Source of the DNA: Shinisaurus crocodilurus | Taxonomy: Eukaryota; Chordata; Lepidosauria; Squamata; Shinisauridae | Length of the DNA: 64,000 nucleotides | Reading direction: 5' to 3' | Assembly: GCA_021292165.1 (NCBI GenBank) | Contig: JAHFWL010000435.1 | Location: 310,001-374,000 of the forward strand | In this document: in pieces, positions 21,342 to 32,035 of the stretch | Numbering within the stretch: the first letter of the stretch is position 1 | Layout: each line of letters opens with the position of its first letter | Position numbers and translations under genes: made by a program | Notes under the pieces: generated by a model | The model's database searches: none | What the model saw: the letters and a program-made list of their open reading frames with translations, nothing else | Told to the model about the DNA's origin: nothing

Positions 21342-23584
21342 TTACTCAATGAGGCCTAGTGCCGTCATTAGTTTCCTGTGTCTTACTACAGGCAATGGTT
21401 TTGTGAAAAGATCTGCCACCATTTCCCCTGTTGCACAGTATTTGAGTATTACCCATCCTTTCTGCACACAGTCCTTTACATGAGAGTAACGAACATCAAT
21501 GTGCTTGGTTCTTGGCTTACATTTTTCATTTTGTGCCATGCTTATGCAAGCTTGGTTGTCCTCAAAAATTGTAACAGCCTTGCCTACTGGTAATTGCAGA
21601 TCAGTAAACAATTGCTTGAACCATTCAATCTCATTGCATGCTTGAGATAAACTGATGAATTCAGATTCTGCGCTAGATACAGCCACACAAGATTATTTAC
21701 GTGTGTACCAGTCAATTAGACTGTTGTCATACATGAGCACAGTCCCACTTGTGGACTTTCTATCTGTTGCAGACCCCCAATCAACATCAGTGTACACACA
21801 AAAACCTCCCTCTGTGTGTGATGACAATTTCAGTTTGCAATTCATGGAACCTTTTAAATACCTTAACACACGTTTCACAGCTAGCCAATCATACATAGAA
21901 GGATTTTGGGTTTTCCTGCTAAGTATGTTTACAGCATTGCTGATGTCTGGCCTACTCACATTTGCCAAATATAGCAGGCTTCCAATAACACTTTGATATT
22001 TTCCAATATCCTCAAATTCAGTGTTATCTGTGTGTTTCTGATATTCAAGAGTCATTGGAGTGGTAACTGGGTTACAATTTTCCAATCCATGAATTTCCAG
22101 CAATTTCTGAATTTTTCCACTTTGTTCAACCAAGAAAGAACCTTCCTCATCCTGGGATAATTGCATTCCAAGATAGTGTTTCACCAAACTTAGATCTTTC
22201 AGTTCAAAGTGTGCTTGCAATTCTTTTGCAATTTTGTCTTTCTGACTTACTGATTCTGTTATCAGCAATATATCATCAACAAAGACTAACAAATACACCC
22301 AATGTCCCAGTTCTGTGTCATTTGTGTACAGACAGTGATCAGCCTTGCTTTGTTTGAATCCCAAACTAATCAAAACTCTGTCCAGTTTTTGGTTCCAGCA
22401 TCAAGCTGCTTGTTTTAACCCATATATGGACTTGTGCAGACGACATACAAGACTGGGATTTTCTACAAAACCTTTTGGTTGCACCATGTAGATTTCCTCT
22501 TGTAAATCACCATATAGGAAAGCAGTTTTTACATCAAAATGAAATGCCATCATTTTTCTTTGTGCTGCCAATTTCAACAACAATCTGATAGTTGCATACC
22601 TTGTTGTTGGTGCAAACATGGAATCAAAATCTACCCCATGTTTTTGTGCAAACCCTCTTGCCACGAGTCTTGCCCTGTACCTTTCCACCTGCCCCTGGTG
22701 ATTTGTTTTCACCTTGTACACCCATTTACAGGTGATGGCCTTGCGCCCTACAGGTAAAGATACCAGACACCATGTTTTGTTATCATGCATTGCATTGATT
22801 TCATCCTGCATGGCTTCAAACCAATCATTCTTCACTTCTGGTTCCATGCTTTGGATTTCTTCAAAGTTTTGAGGTTCTAAAACTATTTTAAGAGCTTTAT
22901 GTACAACAGTTTTCCCACTTTGGAATTCATCCTGATATCTAACAGGTATTTTACGTTCTCGGGTTGAACGCCTTAGAGATTGTTCACCTCCCTCCTGTTC
23001 CCCAGATATCTGCCCAGTGGCCTGTTCTGTTTCAGAAACTTCCTGCTGTGTTTCAGTCATTGCATGCATTGGCAATTCCACCAGCTGTTTCTGTTCATGT
23101 GTTTGCTCATGAAAAATCACATCCCTGCTCAGAATTACCTTGTTGTGTTGCGGTGACCACAACCTGTAACCTTTTGTTTGTGCATCATATCCCAGCAGAA
23201 AACATTCAAAGCTTCTAGCCTGTATTTGAACAAAACATTTACACCCAAAAATTTGCACGTGTGCTATCTTTGGCTTCCTCCCATGAAACATTTCATATGG
23301 AGTTTTCACAGTTGTGGTGTTGGGTAATCTGTTCAGCAGATAATTGGCATTTGACAGTGCATCCCCCCAGAAACGGTTTCCCACCTGTGAGTCAGCTAAT
23401 TGAGCCCTCATCATTTCCTGGAGTGTTCTGTTGTGACTTTCAGCTACACCAGTTGAGTTTTGGGCCGTGACTTTGTGCCCAATGCCCTCACTTTCCAAGA
23501 ATTTCTTGAATTTTGTACTCATGTACTCTCCCCCACCATCTGTGAGCAATTCACCTATTGGGTATTGTTTGAATCAGTTACCAG
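21342..23584 (-). pseudogene. Copia pol: integrase C-part, reverse transcriptase, RNase H
   Basis: On the minus strand the frame holds the integrase remainder (LLTDGGGEYMS and NSTGVAESHNRT with the catalytic Glu region), copia RT (ARLVARGFAQ, DVKTAFLYGDLQE and the active-site LLVFVDDILL) and RNase H (AVSSAESEFISLSQAC, EDNQACISMA, KHIDVRYSHV). It ends near 21345, just before the polypurine tract. All segments share one frame. In-frame stops lie at 22401-22403 and just upstream of 21686, and a stop also lies at the junction with the hAT insertion. Function in replication is lost in this copy. Confidence 0.9.
23577..23584. repeat. hAT target duplication GTTACCAG, left
   Basis: The same 8 bp occur at 24419-24426 on the other side of the element at 23585-24418. 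Confidence 0.9.
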
Positions 23585-24418
23585 CAGGGCCGGCGCCACC
23601 ACTAGGCCAACTAGGCAGCTGCCTAGGGCGCATGGCGAAAGGGGGCGCAGACCCACACAGACACTCGCCCTTCTCTTCCTCCTCCTCCAGGAACGGACGA
23701 GGAAGGGAGGGCGCGGGGCTGCGCTCCTTTCCGCGACCTGTGTACGGAAGAGGAGGAGGAAGACGGGAGCGAGCAAGCCTGATTTCTTGGCGGTGGCAGC
23801 GGCAGCAGGAGCGCGCGAGGCGTCAGGCAGCCGGGGCTCGCTGCGCTTGGCACGGATCTGGGCAAGGAAGCCGAGGAGCGTGGCCGGGCGGGCATGGGGC
23901 AGCAGCAGCTGCGCCCGTGAAGGCAGCTCCGCGCGGGGCCGCTCGCTTGGTACCGAATCCCTAATGCCGCTCCTCCTCCTCCGCCTTCTCCTCCGGGCTC
24001 CCCCTCCCTCCCGCCCTTGTTCCTCCAGGCAGAATCCAATGGGACACCGCAGGAGCAACAAGCCCCCTGTCCCTCCCTGCCGTGATGCAGAGCTGTTTTT
24101 GGCTCACCGCAGCTTTTTTCTCACTTTAAATTTTTTGTGGATAGCTACTGCCAGGTAGAGTAGCTCGCCTCTGTCCACCAGGGCGCAGCTGGAGCAGCTG
24201 GTGGCTGCTGATCCACCTCAGCTTGGCGCCTCTTCTCGCCTTCCTTCGTCCCTTCCCGGGCCGGAGGCCAGCGGCGGCGGCAGCAGCAGGAAGCTCGCTC
24301 GTTCGGGCGACTCTTCCTCGCCGCTGCTGGGACTGCCGCCGCCGAGGGAGGGAGGGAGGGGGGGGGCGCAAAATATTTTATTTTGCCTAGGGCGCTAAAC
24401 TTCCTTGCACCGGTCCTG
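23585..24418. mobile_element. GC-rich non-autonomous hAT element in copia integrase
   Basis: It is flanked by the 8-bp duplication GTTACCAG. The ends are CAGGGCCGGCGCCACC and, reverse complemented, CAGGACCGGTGCAAGG. The subterminal ctaggcagctgcctag is a perfect palindrome. The 834-bp body is rich in CpG and CCG/CTC runs and has no transposase. Long ORFs in it are composition artefacts. Confidence 0.9.
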
Positions 24419-25207
24419 GTTACCAGCCCATTTCACAAATGATTCAAATCTCTCTTGAACCTGAGATTTGTGCTGCAGAAGATAAACAAATCCAAATCTA
24501 GAAAAGTCATCAATCAGAGTCATGTAGTACCTATTTCCCCCATAGCTTTCCTCAAATGGTCCAGCAACATCAGAGTGTACCAGCTCAAATATTCTTGTGC
24601 TCACTCTATCACTGTGTTTCTGAATGTTAGTTCTGTGTGACTTTGCCTTACTACATACTTCACATTCCACATAATTAGAACAAGGTTTCATTTTCATACC
24701 CTCACACAGACCCGGCATCTTCTCAATGCTCCTGTAGTTGGCATGTCCAAAACGTTTGTGGAAAATATGTAAACAATTATCATGGGGTTTACAATTTGCA
24801 TACTTTGCACTCTCATCATGTGTTACAAATGGATTTATAACATACAGAGAATTCTGCAAATCACCTTTTGCACAGACTGTCCCTTCACATGAAATCACAC
24901 ATTTGCTGTCTGAAAAACACATTTCAAAACCATTTTGAGCTAATTGAGAAATACTCATCAGGTTTGTGTCCAATTCCTGAACAAGCAGTGCCCTCTGCTG
25001 ACCCAAAGTAGCAAAGTCAATTGTTCCTGTTGCTGAAACTTGTATCCGTTTCCCATCAGCTAATTCCACATGCTGATTTGTACATCCATCTTCTTCCAGA
25101 AATTGAAATATGTCTCTGGAGTTAGTCATGTGGTGTGAGGCCCCAGAATCAAGAACCCAAACATTATTATTAGAAACTCCCACCCTAGCAATCAAAATTT
25201 TGCCCAT
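24419..25207 (-). pseudogene. Copia pol: protease and integrase N-part
   Basis: The minus-strand frame starts near 25207. It contains the retroviral-type protease core WVLDSGASHHMT (residues about 17-28), then a gag-pre-integrase zinc region with His, His, Cys and Cys (HKRFGHANY ... CEVCSKAK), then the integrase core with HSDVAGPF and LIDDFSRFGF. The frame runs straight into the hAT insertion. It is in the same frame as gag, separated by two stop codons between 25252 and 25208. Confidence 0.9.
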
Positions 25208-25249
25208 TTTAATTGCCTACTCAGATGCATTTGTAGTTTCCTGTTTGTT

Positions 25250-25742
25250 TCATTTCTTTTTCTGTTTGACCTTACAGTCTTTTTTCAGATGATTTGTAGA
25301 TCCACAAGAAAAACATTTTTTCACTTTTAAAGCTGTAGCTTTAACTCCCAGCTTGTTGCTACTCCCAGCTTGGCTGTGCCCCGCGTCAGCCGAGCTGTCT
25401 GCTGATTTACGTCCAGCATTGTTTTTCTTCCCTTGCCGCTTCTCCCACTCAGAGAGAAGTTTGCCTGACACATATTCCATTGTCAGGTTCTGATCTGGTT
25501 GCCCTTCCATCAATGTTACAATTGTATCATATGATGAGTCCAGACTAGATAACAGAATGGAAACTTGATGTAAGGGATCAATTGTCATCCCTTGTGCTCT
25601 CAATCTGTTAAACAAGTCCCGGACAGTACTAAAAATGCTCTGGCATAGACCCACCTGGTTGCAAGCTCAATTTGTACAGCTTACGTGCAAGCAGAATTCT
25701 ACTTCCCGCCGTTTGCATCTGATACATGTCTCTCAAGGTATC
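25250..25742 (-). pseudogene. Copia gag C-terminal part with CCHC zinc knuckle
   Basis: The minus-strand frame includes the copia-type gag helical region (LLSSLDSSYDTIVTLMEG) and a zinc knuckle CFSCGSTNHLKKDC with CX2CX4HX4C spacing close to the C-terminus. It then has a Lys-rich end and a TGA at 25250-25252. The N-terminal part is displaced to 28321-28592 by the second hAT element. Confidence 0.88.
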
Positions 25743-26874
25743 CAGGGCCGGATTAAGATAGGGGCTATTGGAGCGGCAAAAATAGGCCCACCAATAGGGA
25801 CGCGCGGTGCCGGGGGGGGGGAAATGAGGGTCACCTCGCTCAGAGCGAGGTGACGTCGTCCAGTCGCTCACCTGTCCTGCCTGCGGGGCATTGCCGGAGC
25901 GAGGCGAGCACGCCAAGCGGTTGCCATTTCCCACGCTCACGCTGAGGCTCTGTCTGAGCTAACTGGGCTGCTGCAAAACGCTTGCCTACCCCTGGTGTAC
26001 TGTATACCATCCTGAGCTCCTTGGAAGAAGGGTAGGATAAACTTTTTTCTTTCTTTCAAATAATTGGAGGTTATTATTGTGTTCTGCACCTTTAAATAAG
26101 ACGGGATCGCGTTCTCTCCCTGTCCAAGTCTGCCTTTCATTTGGTCCAGATCCAGCAAAACCATAAAGCAAACGCTTAATTGTGACCGCAAATTGGAGAG
26201 GAATCTCATCTGCTTTCAATTAATTGTTGCATCCCTAGATGCAATTTACAAGGGTTACGACTCCGGCTGTCTCCTCCCTCCTTTCTTCTCAAAGCCTTTT
26301 TCACGAGCTGGAGCGCCTCGAGCGAGGTGCGCGCGCCACGCCCTCCTCCTCCTCCTCCTCCTCCTCCTCCGCTTGGACGCGGGGGGGGCGGGGACCTGAG
26401 CCTGCTCCCCAGAGCCGCCTCGCCCCGGAGCCTTTCTCGCCGCCGCCCTCCAAGTTTATCCATTTACGTCTCCCTCTCTTTTTGCCTCAGTTTCCCTCAA
26501 TGTTTGTCCAGTTTCCCTGAGGGAAACCGAGGCAAAAAGGAAAGCAAGGCTGGCACAAAATGCCCCCCCACACACACAGACACTTCCGTTCTCTTTCTCC
26601 TGTTTCAGCTTCCCCCAAAGCACCTTCCTTCCTGCCTCAGTTTCCCTCAAAGTTTGCATACAGTTTCCTCAAAGTTTGAGGGAAACAAGCAAAAAAGAAA
26701 GGCAGGCAGGCACAAAGTGGGTCCCCCCCTTCTATTCCCTTTCTCCTTCCATTTCTGCCTCAGCTTCCTTCAAAGTACTCTCCCTCCTTCCCGGCATCTG
26801 CCTCAGTTTCCCTCAGAGTGCCCTCTTTCCTGCCTGCCCACCTGTTTCCCATACAGGCGCTGCTGCCTTTTCAC

Positions 26875-27062
26875 ATTTATTTTATTTAGTTATTTTATTT
26901 GTTATATTTATACCCCACCTTTTTTCCTGCAAGGAACCCAAGGCGACTTACATAGTCCTCCTCCTCCTCCTCCTCCTCCTCCTCCTCCTCCTCCTCCTCC
27001 TCCTCCTCCATTTTATCCACACAACAACCCTGTGAGGTAGGTTAGGCTGAGAGTCAGGGACT
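26875..27062 (-). mobile_element. Partial MIR/CORE-type SINE with expanded triplets
   Basis: Reverse complemented, it gives cctcacagggttgttgtgtg, then the (GGA) run, then gtaagtcgccttgggttcct and a TATAAATATAA tail. It lacks the tRNA-like head. Confidence 0.75.
26956..27009 (+). repeat. (TCC)18 microsatellite inside a SINE
   Basis: Eighteen uninterrupted TCC units lie at the position where other SINE copies carry a short GGA run on the opposite strand. Confidence 0.9.
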
Positions 27063-27216
27063 CTTTCATAATGTATTTCAGTTTACCCCACACAAAGCAC
27101 TCACACACAGAGAGCAGCCAGACAAAAGCAAAACACGCTTATAATTTGTAGGTAGCCTTTTATAATGTAATTCAATTTTAGACAGCAAAAAAGGTAGTAC
27201 ATTCTTATTTTTTAAA

Positions 27217-27260
27217 CCCACTTTTGCCATCAAAATAAAATTCCATCCTCCATTTAATCA
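27217..27260. repeat. 44-bp direct repeat, left copy
   Basis: It starts cccacttttgccatcaaaat and ends catttaatca. A near-identical copy, seen by eye to differ at one base, is at 27633-27676. Confidence 0.9.
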
Positions 27261-27632
27261 TTTATTATTTATTTATTTATTTATTGCATTTATAGCCCGC
27301 TCTTCAGCCAGAAAAGGCTCTCAGAGCGGCTTACACAGATTAATAATAAGACATTCCCTGCCCTCAGGCTCACAATCTAAAAGACATGACACAAAAGGAA
27401 AAGGGATTGGGAGGGAGGAGGAAGAATGCCAAACTCAGGCACCAATATAATGTTTGGCATTCTTCCTCCTCCCCCCCAATCCCTTTTCCTTTTGTGTCAC
27501 GTCTTTTAGATTGTGAGCCTGAGGGTAGGGAATGTCTTATTATTACCGGTAATCTGTGTAAACCGCTCTGAGAGCCTTTTCTGGCTGAAGAGCGGGGTAT
27601 AAATGGAATAAATAAATAATCATTAATTTCTA
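27261..27632. repeat. Large palindrome, arms about 165 bp
   Basis: The left arm (gctcttcagccagaaaaggc ... gaagaatgccaaac) is repeated inverted on the right (gtttggcattcttcctcctc ... gctgaagagc), with a spacer of about 17 bp. The arms derive from a common repeat tail that ends in AAATAAATAA at both outer ends. Confidence 0.9.
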
Positions 27633-27676
27633 CCCACTTTTGCCATCAAAATAACATTCCATCCTCCATTTAATCA
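27633..27676. repeat. 44-bp direct repeat, right copy
   Basis: It pairs with 27217-27260 and brackets the palindrome. Confidence 0.9.
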
Positions 27677-28320
27677 CTTGTTAACATTATAATTAATTTA
27701 TAATAACTTTCCATTTAAGAAAAAAAAATTCACCCCTATCAAGTGAAAAAAAATGACCCAGGTCCTTTTTTTTTACTTGATCCATTCATTCTTTTCTTTT
27801 TTTTAAACTATAGTCCGGTCCCCCAACAGTCTGAGAGACAATGAACTGGCCCCCTGTTTAAAAAGTTTGAGGACCCCTGTTGTAATCCTTACATCAACCC
27901 TGTAAGGCAGGTCAATAGCATTCTCTCCATACAGCACGTGGGGGGGGGGCAGCTGAGTAAGAGCTCGGTTCGTGTACATTGTTGCCTAACAGTCTGCATA
28001 ATTCCCGAAGGGGTGGGCTGTGTTAGTCTATTGCAGCAAGAACAACAAGAGAGTCTTGTGGTACCCTAAAGACCAACACATTCATTCTGACATAAGCTTT
28101 CAAGGACACTGCCCACTTCCATCAGGTTTTATTGAGTTAACAAGCTTATTGTTTACAAAAAAAGAAATATTTTCAATATGTTTCTGTTTTGGCACTTTAA
28201 TGGTAATTAAAATATTTAATTTGTTTTAATATAAAATTGCGTCTTCATTTTATTTATTTCCATAAAAAGGCCCACCAAAATCCTCAGCACCAGGCCCATA
28301 ATGCTCTTAATTCGGCCTTG

Positions 28321-28592
28321 AAGGTATCCCAGATCTGTTTTGCAGTGTTTTCAAACTGGATAAATGGCACTTGTGAACTTTCAACAGATATACACAAAAT
28401 TGCCTTGGCTTTATCGTCTCGTTCCTTCCATTCATTATAAGCTTGATCCCCCACTGCAACTGCATCCTGTGTTACAACATTCCAGAGTCCCGCATGGGTC
28501 AAATAATGCTGCATTTGGAAATTCCACAACACATAGTTCGAGCCAGACAGTTTTTCTACTATCTGTGAGTTCAGAGATGGTGCCGCCGCCAT
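28321..28592 (-). pseudogene. Copia gag N-terminal part
   Basis: The minus-strand frame starts at an ATG at 28590-28592 and includes the copia gag opening pattern LSGSNYVLWNFQMQHYL and QIWDTFK. The hAT element cuts it at 28321. The leader between this ATG and the primer-binding site is about 330 bp. Confidence 0.85.
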
Positions 28593-28922
28593 TTCTGTGA
28601 CCAGGGGATTTTCTGCCTCCTCCCCTCCAGAAACTTCGGCTTCGCTTTTGAGCTTTCGGCCTTGAACAGAGCCTGCAAGCGTTCAGCGAACACCTCCCAC
28701 TCTTCCCCCTCCTTACCGGACGAAGGCCCAGGAGATTTTTTCTTCTCCTTTGATGTCTTTCTTCTCTGCCATTAATCATCGCAATCCTGGATTCGAAGTT
28801 GTTGACATAGCTGTTGGAAAACAGATCCTGCTGCTGGTGCTGGCGTTGACTTTCAGCCTGGTACCGAACTGGTTCCGTTCGGTTCTGGTCCAAGTCTCTG
28901 GTACTGGTTCTGGTCCCGATTC

Positions 28923-28936
28923 CTGGGCCCATAACC
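28923..28936 (-). other. Copia primer-binding site, initiator tRNA-Met anticodon arm
   Basis: The plus strand reads CTGGGCCCATAACC, identical to the anticodon stem-loop of vertebrate initiator tRNA-Met. The minus (element) strand is therefore complementary to it. It begins one base after the inner edge of the 5-prime LTR. Drosophila copia is known to prime from an internal fragment of the same tRNA. Confidence 0.88.
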
Positions 28937-28937
28937 T

Positions 28938-29613
28938 TGAAGGCACGTGAGTGACAGCAGAGCCCCGCTTGTGCTGGATGGGAGATTTAAAATCCTGTCT
29001 GTGCATAGAGGCCCATTATTCCACACACAGATCTTCCAGATCTCACCCCCCTCTGCGCAGCGTGCAGCGTGTCGGTTTGAAGCTGCCAGCCAGCTTGCCT
29101 GTAATCCGACACCAGCTTCTAGCTTCCCCGGTCTGCAGACTAATCCAAGTAGCAAGTAGCAAGGAAACACTCTGTAACACCACAGGTCTATTTCTACCTG
29201 TTTATTCACTTAGCAAGTAAAGTTCTACAGAGTATACATTTCCTAGTTACAGTCCATGTGCAGAGTACAATGCATAGCAAGCATTAATTCCAGTGGAGTA
29301 GATTGAGCTTCACTCCACTTCAGCAAAGACGTTACATTGTTGCAAAGTCCAGCAAGCAATAGCCAGAAGAGAGAAAGAAGAGAGAACGCAGTCCTGCTCT
29401 TCTCTAAAATGGCTTCAGACAGAAAAACAAGTTAGCATGTCATCAGAACATACAAACCATGTGACTAGCTCATAATGATCCCAGGATCTAGCTTTCCCAT
29501 GAGAAAGAACACGGGAAAGTAGAAAGACACAACATACTTGTTTACCGCCATTCTGTTCCTCTCCATGTGTAAACACTGTGCTACAGCTGGTCAATGTGAT
29601 TCATATCACAACA
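28938..29613 (-). repeat. Copia 5-prime LTR
   Basis: It is 676 bp, runs from TGAAGGCACGTGAGTGACA to tcatatcacaaca, and matches 20632-21307 with about ten substitutions and no indels seen by eye. Confidence 0.93.
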
Positions 29614-30227
29614 GTGTGGTGTATTGGTTAGAGTAGATCTGAACAGCCAGCTGGAGGGGCGGGCAAGGTTGTCTCGCCCCATTGCTGCTTGCTTTTAGAC
29701 AGGCTATTCCAGTGAATTCATACAGATTCCCATCTTTAAATTGTTTTTATGCTGCTACTGCTTTTTAATCCTATTTAGATTGTTTCTGTGGTTTTATTGA
29801 TATTTTTGTTCCTTTTATTATTGTGTATCTTTATTGTACATATCCTGAATATTTTATAGAAAGGCCAGATACAAATCTCAAAAATAAACAATAAAGAATT
29901 CAACATCCTGAGTACAACATTCAACATCCTGAGAATCTCAGCTTTCATTCTTTTAATGAGCCATGCTTCTAGCGCTTGGTTTTTAAAAACATATGAGGAT
30001 TGCTTGGTCAAATCTCCAGGGAGGTTAATAGGGTTTATCTTGGCCTGGTGGTTGTGCCTTTGGTGTCTTACAAAGCTTGCTGCCCTTCACCATGGCTATC
30101 AGCAGCAGAGTAAAAGGAAACCGAAAAATTCTGTGAGTTTCTTAATATGCATAATGTATTCCGGTTGCAGAATCCAGTTTTTCTTCTTGGCACAGAATTT
30201 GGATTGTTTTGGGGCAGGGAACACATG
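29614..30227. other. Intergenic stretch right of the copia element
   Basis: The copia target was gtgtggtgtattggttagag, which looks like the head of a tRNA-derived SINE. An AT-rich tail-like stretch occupies 29700-29890. Nothing else is recognised. Confidence 0.5.
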
Positions 30228-30580
30228 GACCTGGTTCGCATGATCACCACAGCTCACTGTGGCCATGGCACTCATGAGTGCCAAGTTGCCTATTCAAGCC
30301 CCGGCCGAGCTTGTCATGTCATCCGAACCTGGGCAGGCAGCATGGCTTTTTTGGAGGGGAAAACAACTCTCCAATAACCCATGAGTTGTTGTAGGGTTAT
30401 TAGAGGGTTGTTTCCCCCTCCATCAAGCTATGCTGCCCGGATTCGGATGACACAGCAAACCATGACAACCCCCGCCAGGGTTGAATATTCAAAATGGCCA
30501 CCAGCACGCACCACAACCCACCGTGGCTTTAATAACCCATGCTGGCCTGCGGTGATCATGTGGACCAGCCCATTGTTGTC
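30228..30580. mobile_element. Large foldback element
   Basis: The left end ctggttcgcatgatcaccac is mirrored on the right by ggtgatcatgtggaccagcc. Inner arms carry gccatgcaagtt-like and AACCCATG words. Length is about 350 bp with no coding capacity. Confidence 0.65.
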
Positions 30581-31018
30581 TTGTTTTTACAGTGGAGATT
30601 GATTTAAATTTAAATTCAGACACACACCTGAGATTTCCTATTTTGCTATTATTTAACTAATAGGTAGATCTTGCTATCAGAGCTGGGTTTCACTACCCGC
30701 CCCCTACACACACACTTAGAATGTATTTGTCCCCACCACTACCCCTCAGCCCAATTCATGCTTTATAGCTATTCTGGGAATAGACACATTAGCAAATGCC
30801 CTTTGCGTCCCTATAATCATCTCTTTGAATCTGCATGAAAAGCCTAGGCTTCTGGTATTTCTAACAGCTGTAGCAGTGAACCTTTAAATTACAACTGCAA
30901 ATGGCAATTTAACAGATCTCTAAATTTCTCCATTAATAAGTAAGTGGAATGTTCAAATCGTTTTGCAAGGGGAGGCTCACGGTGAACGTGAAGCCCCAGA
31001 ATAATCAGACATTGGCAT

Positions 31019-31130
31019 ACGTCAGCGTCACCCAGCCTGCTGCCTTCCAGATATGTTGGATGGTAACAGCCACCATTCCAAGTCAGCATGACCAGTACAT
31101 GGCTGGCAGAAGTGATGGAGCCAAAGCTGG
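31019..31130. mobile_element. Palindromic hAT-like MITE, strongly decayed
   Basis: It retains gccttccagatatgttggat and ccagtacatggctggcagaa in the expected order. Confidence 0.45.
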
Positions 31131-31404
31131 GGGGGATTAGGCCCAGAGATCCTGCCTGCTGTGGTTTTAAGAGCAGTAGGCTACCAAGCTGTGGTGTTTT
31201 CTATCCAGCTCAGAGCTCAAATAGTCTATTCACCAATTTCTCTCTCTGTGTGTGTATATATGTTACACACACACACACACGCACACTTGCCATAAAAAGG
31301 ATAAATCTAGTTGCTCAAGCAGTGGAGTAGGGGGTGCTGTTGTTGCTGCCACACTGCCATTCAGATTAGAATCAGTCTGCCCCTGGATTTCCTGAGTTGT
31401 TACG

Positions 31405-31897
31405 GGCAGAGTAAGATGGCCACTTACACTTTGCCAAGAAAGGGGGCACAAGAGGACACAGATTTCCATAATATTTACATATGTTAATGTATAGCAGTGT
31501 TCTCCAACCTTGGGTCCCCAGATGTTTTTGGCCTACAACTCCCAGCATGCCCCAGCCAGCATAGCTGGCTCCCAGTGTAGCATGCTGGGAGTTGTAGGCC
31601 AAAAACATCTGGGGACCCAAGATTGGAGAACACTGATGTACAGGTATAGATGCAACTTTAGAAATACTATCCTTTAAATAGCAATAGAATACATTACACC
31701 ATAGGAGGAAAGACTGTGAGCAGGTGCCCCTTCCTTCTGCTGTTCAGTGTGTTTGTTGATGGGTAACTTCAAGGCCCCTGCTCTGGTTCTTGATCTTTAG
31801 GCAGGACATGAACTGGGTAGCTCTTCAATAGAGGGTAATGCCTTCAAAAAGAGGACTATCCTCAGTAAAGTAGAACACAAGGCCACCCTTGGGCAGA
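31405..31897. mobile_element. TAGGGTGGCC-type DNA element split by a hairpin MITE
   Basis: It starts agatggccacttacactttg and ends caaggccacccttgg. It shares atatgttaatgtatag, tagatgcaactttagaaa and aacttcaaggcccctgctct with the copies at 32519 and 37380. The hairpin MITE at 31496-31635 interrupts it. Confidence 0.7.
31496..31635. mobile_element. Near-perfect hairpin hAT MITE, 8-bp target duplication
   Basis: The ends are CAGTGTTCTCCAACCTTGGG and its inverse. The flanks are ATGTATAG and ATGTACAG (one mismatch). The arms of about 60 bp match almost fully. Confidence 0.88.
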
Positions 31898-32035
31898 GGC
31901 AAATGGCCAGGGCCTCTCACATTTGAGAATCTCCTGCCTTGAAAACAGTGCTACGGAGACAAGCTACAAATCATTAAAAAGATAATCAGGATCCAGGCCT
32001 GCATTTGCTTGAACAGCTAAAGGCCACTTGATAGG

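Larger units (their letters stand above)
25743..28320. mobile_element. Composite non-autonomous hAT element in copia gag
   Basis: It is flanked by AAGGTATC at 25735-25742 and 28321-28328. The ends are CAGGGCCGGATTAAGA and, reverse complemented, CAAGGCCGAATTAAGA. The 2578-bp body has no transposase that I can see. It carries further insertions: a partial CORE-SINE with an expanded (TCC)n (26875-27062), a large palindrome (27261-27632), and near 27880 a terminal sequence resembling a hAT end (aagtttgaggacccctg). GC-rich stretches near 25.8 and 26.35 kb yield meaningless Pro/Ser-rich ORFs. Confidence 0.85.
20632..29613 (-). mobile_element. Ty1/copia LTR retrotransposon, near complete, split by two hAT elements
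   Basis: The element is bounded by GTGTG at 20627-20631 and 29614-29618. It has two 676-bp LTRs starting TG and ending CA, a primer-binding site, a polypurine tract, and gag, protease, integrase, RT and RNase H in the copia order. By eye the LTRs differ at about ten sites (about 1.5 percent), so insertion is geologically recent. Two nested hAT insertions (23585-24418 and 25743-28320) lie in the integrase and gag regions. The pol frame also has nonsense codons, so this copy is not autonomous. Its own sequence without the inserts is about 5.5 kb. Confidence 0.93.

Noticed and set aside
23460..24158. Long ORFs on both strands rich in Arg, Ala, Pro and Ser
   Set aside because: They fall inside the CpG-rich hAT insertion, have no domain and exist in several frames at once, so base composition explains them.
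24395..24418. Copia integrase frame extending to 24395
   Set aside because: The last residues are read from the hAT end and not from copia. The integrase segment stops at the 8-bp target duplication.
26206..27040. ORFs of up to 237 codons with Pro, Ser or Leu runs
   Set aside because: They are translations of TCC repeats and pyrimidine-rich DNA within a hAT element.
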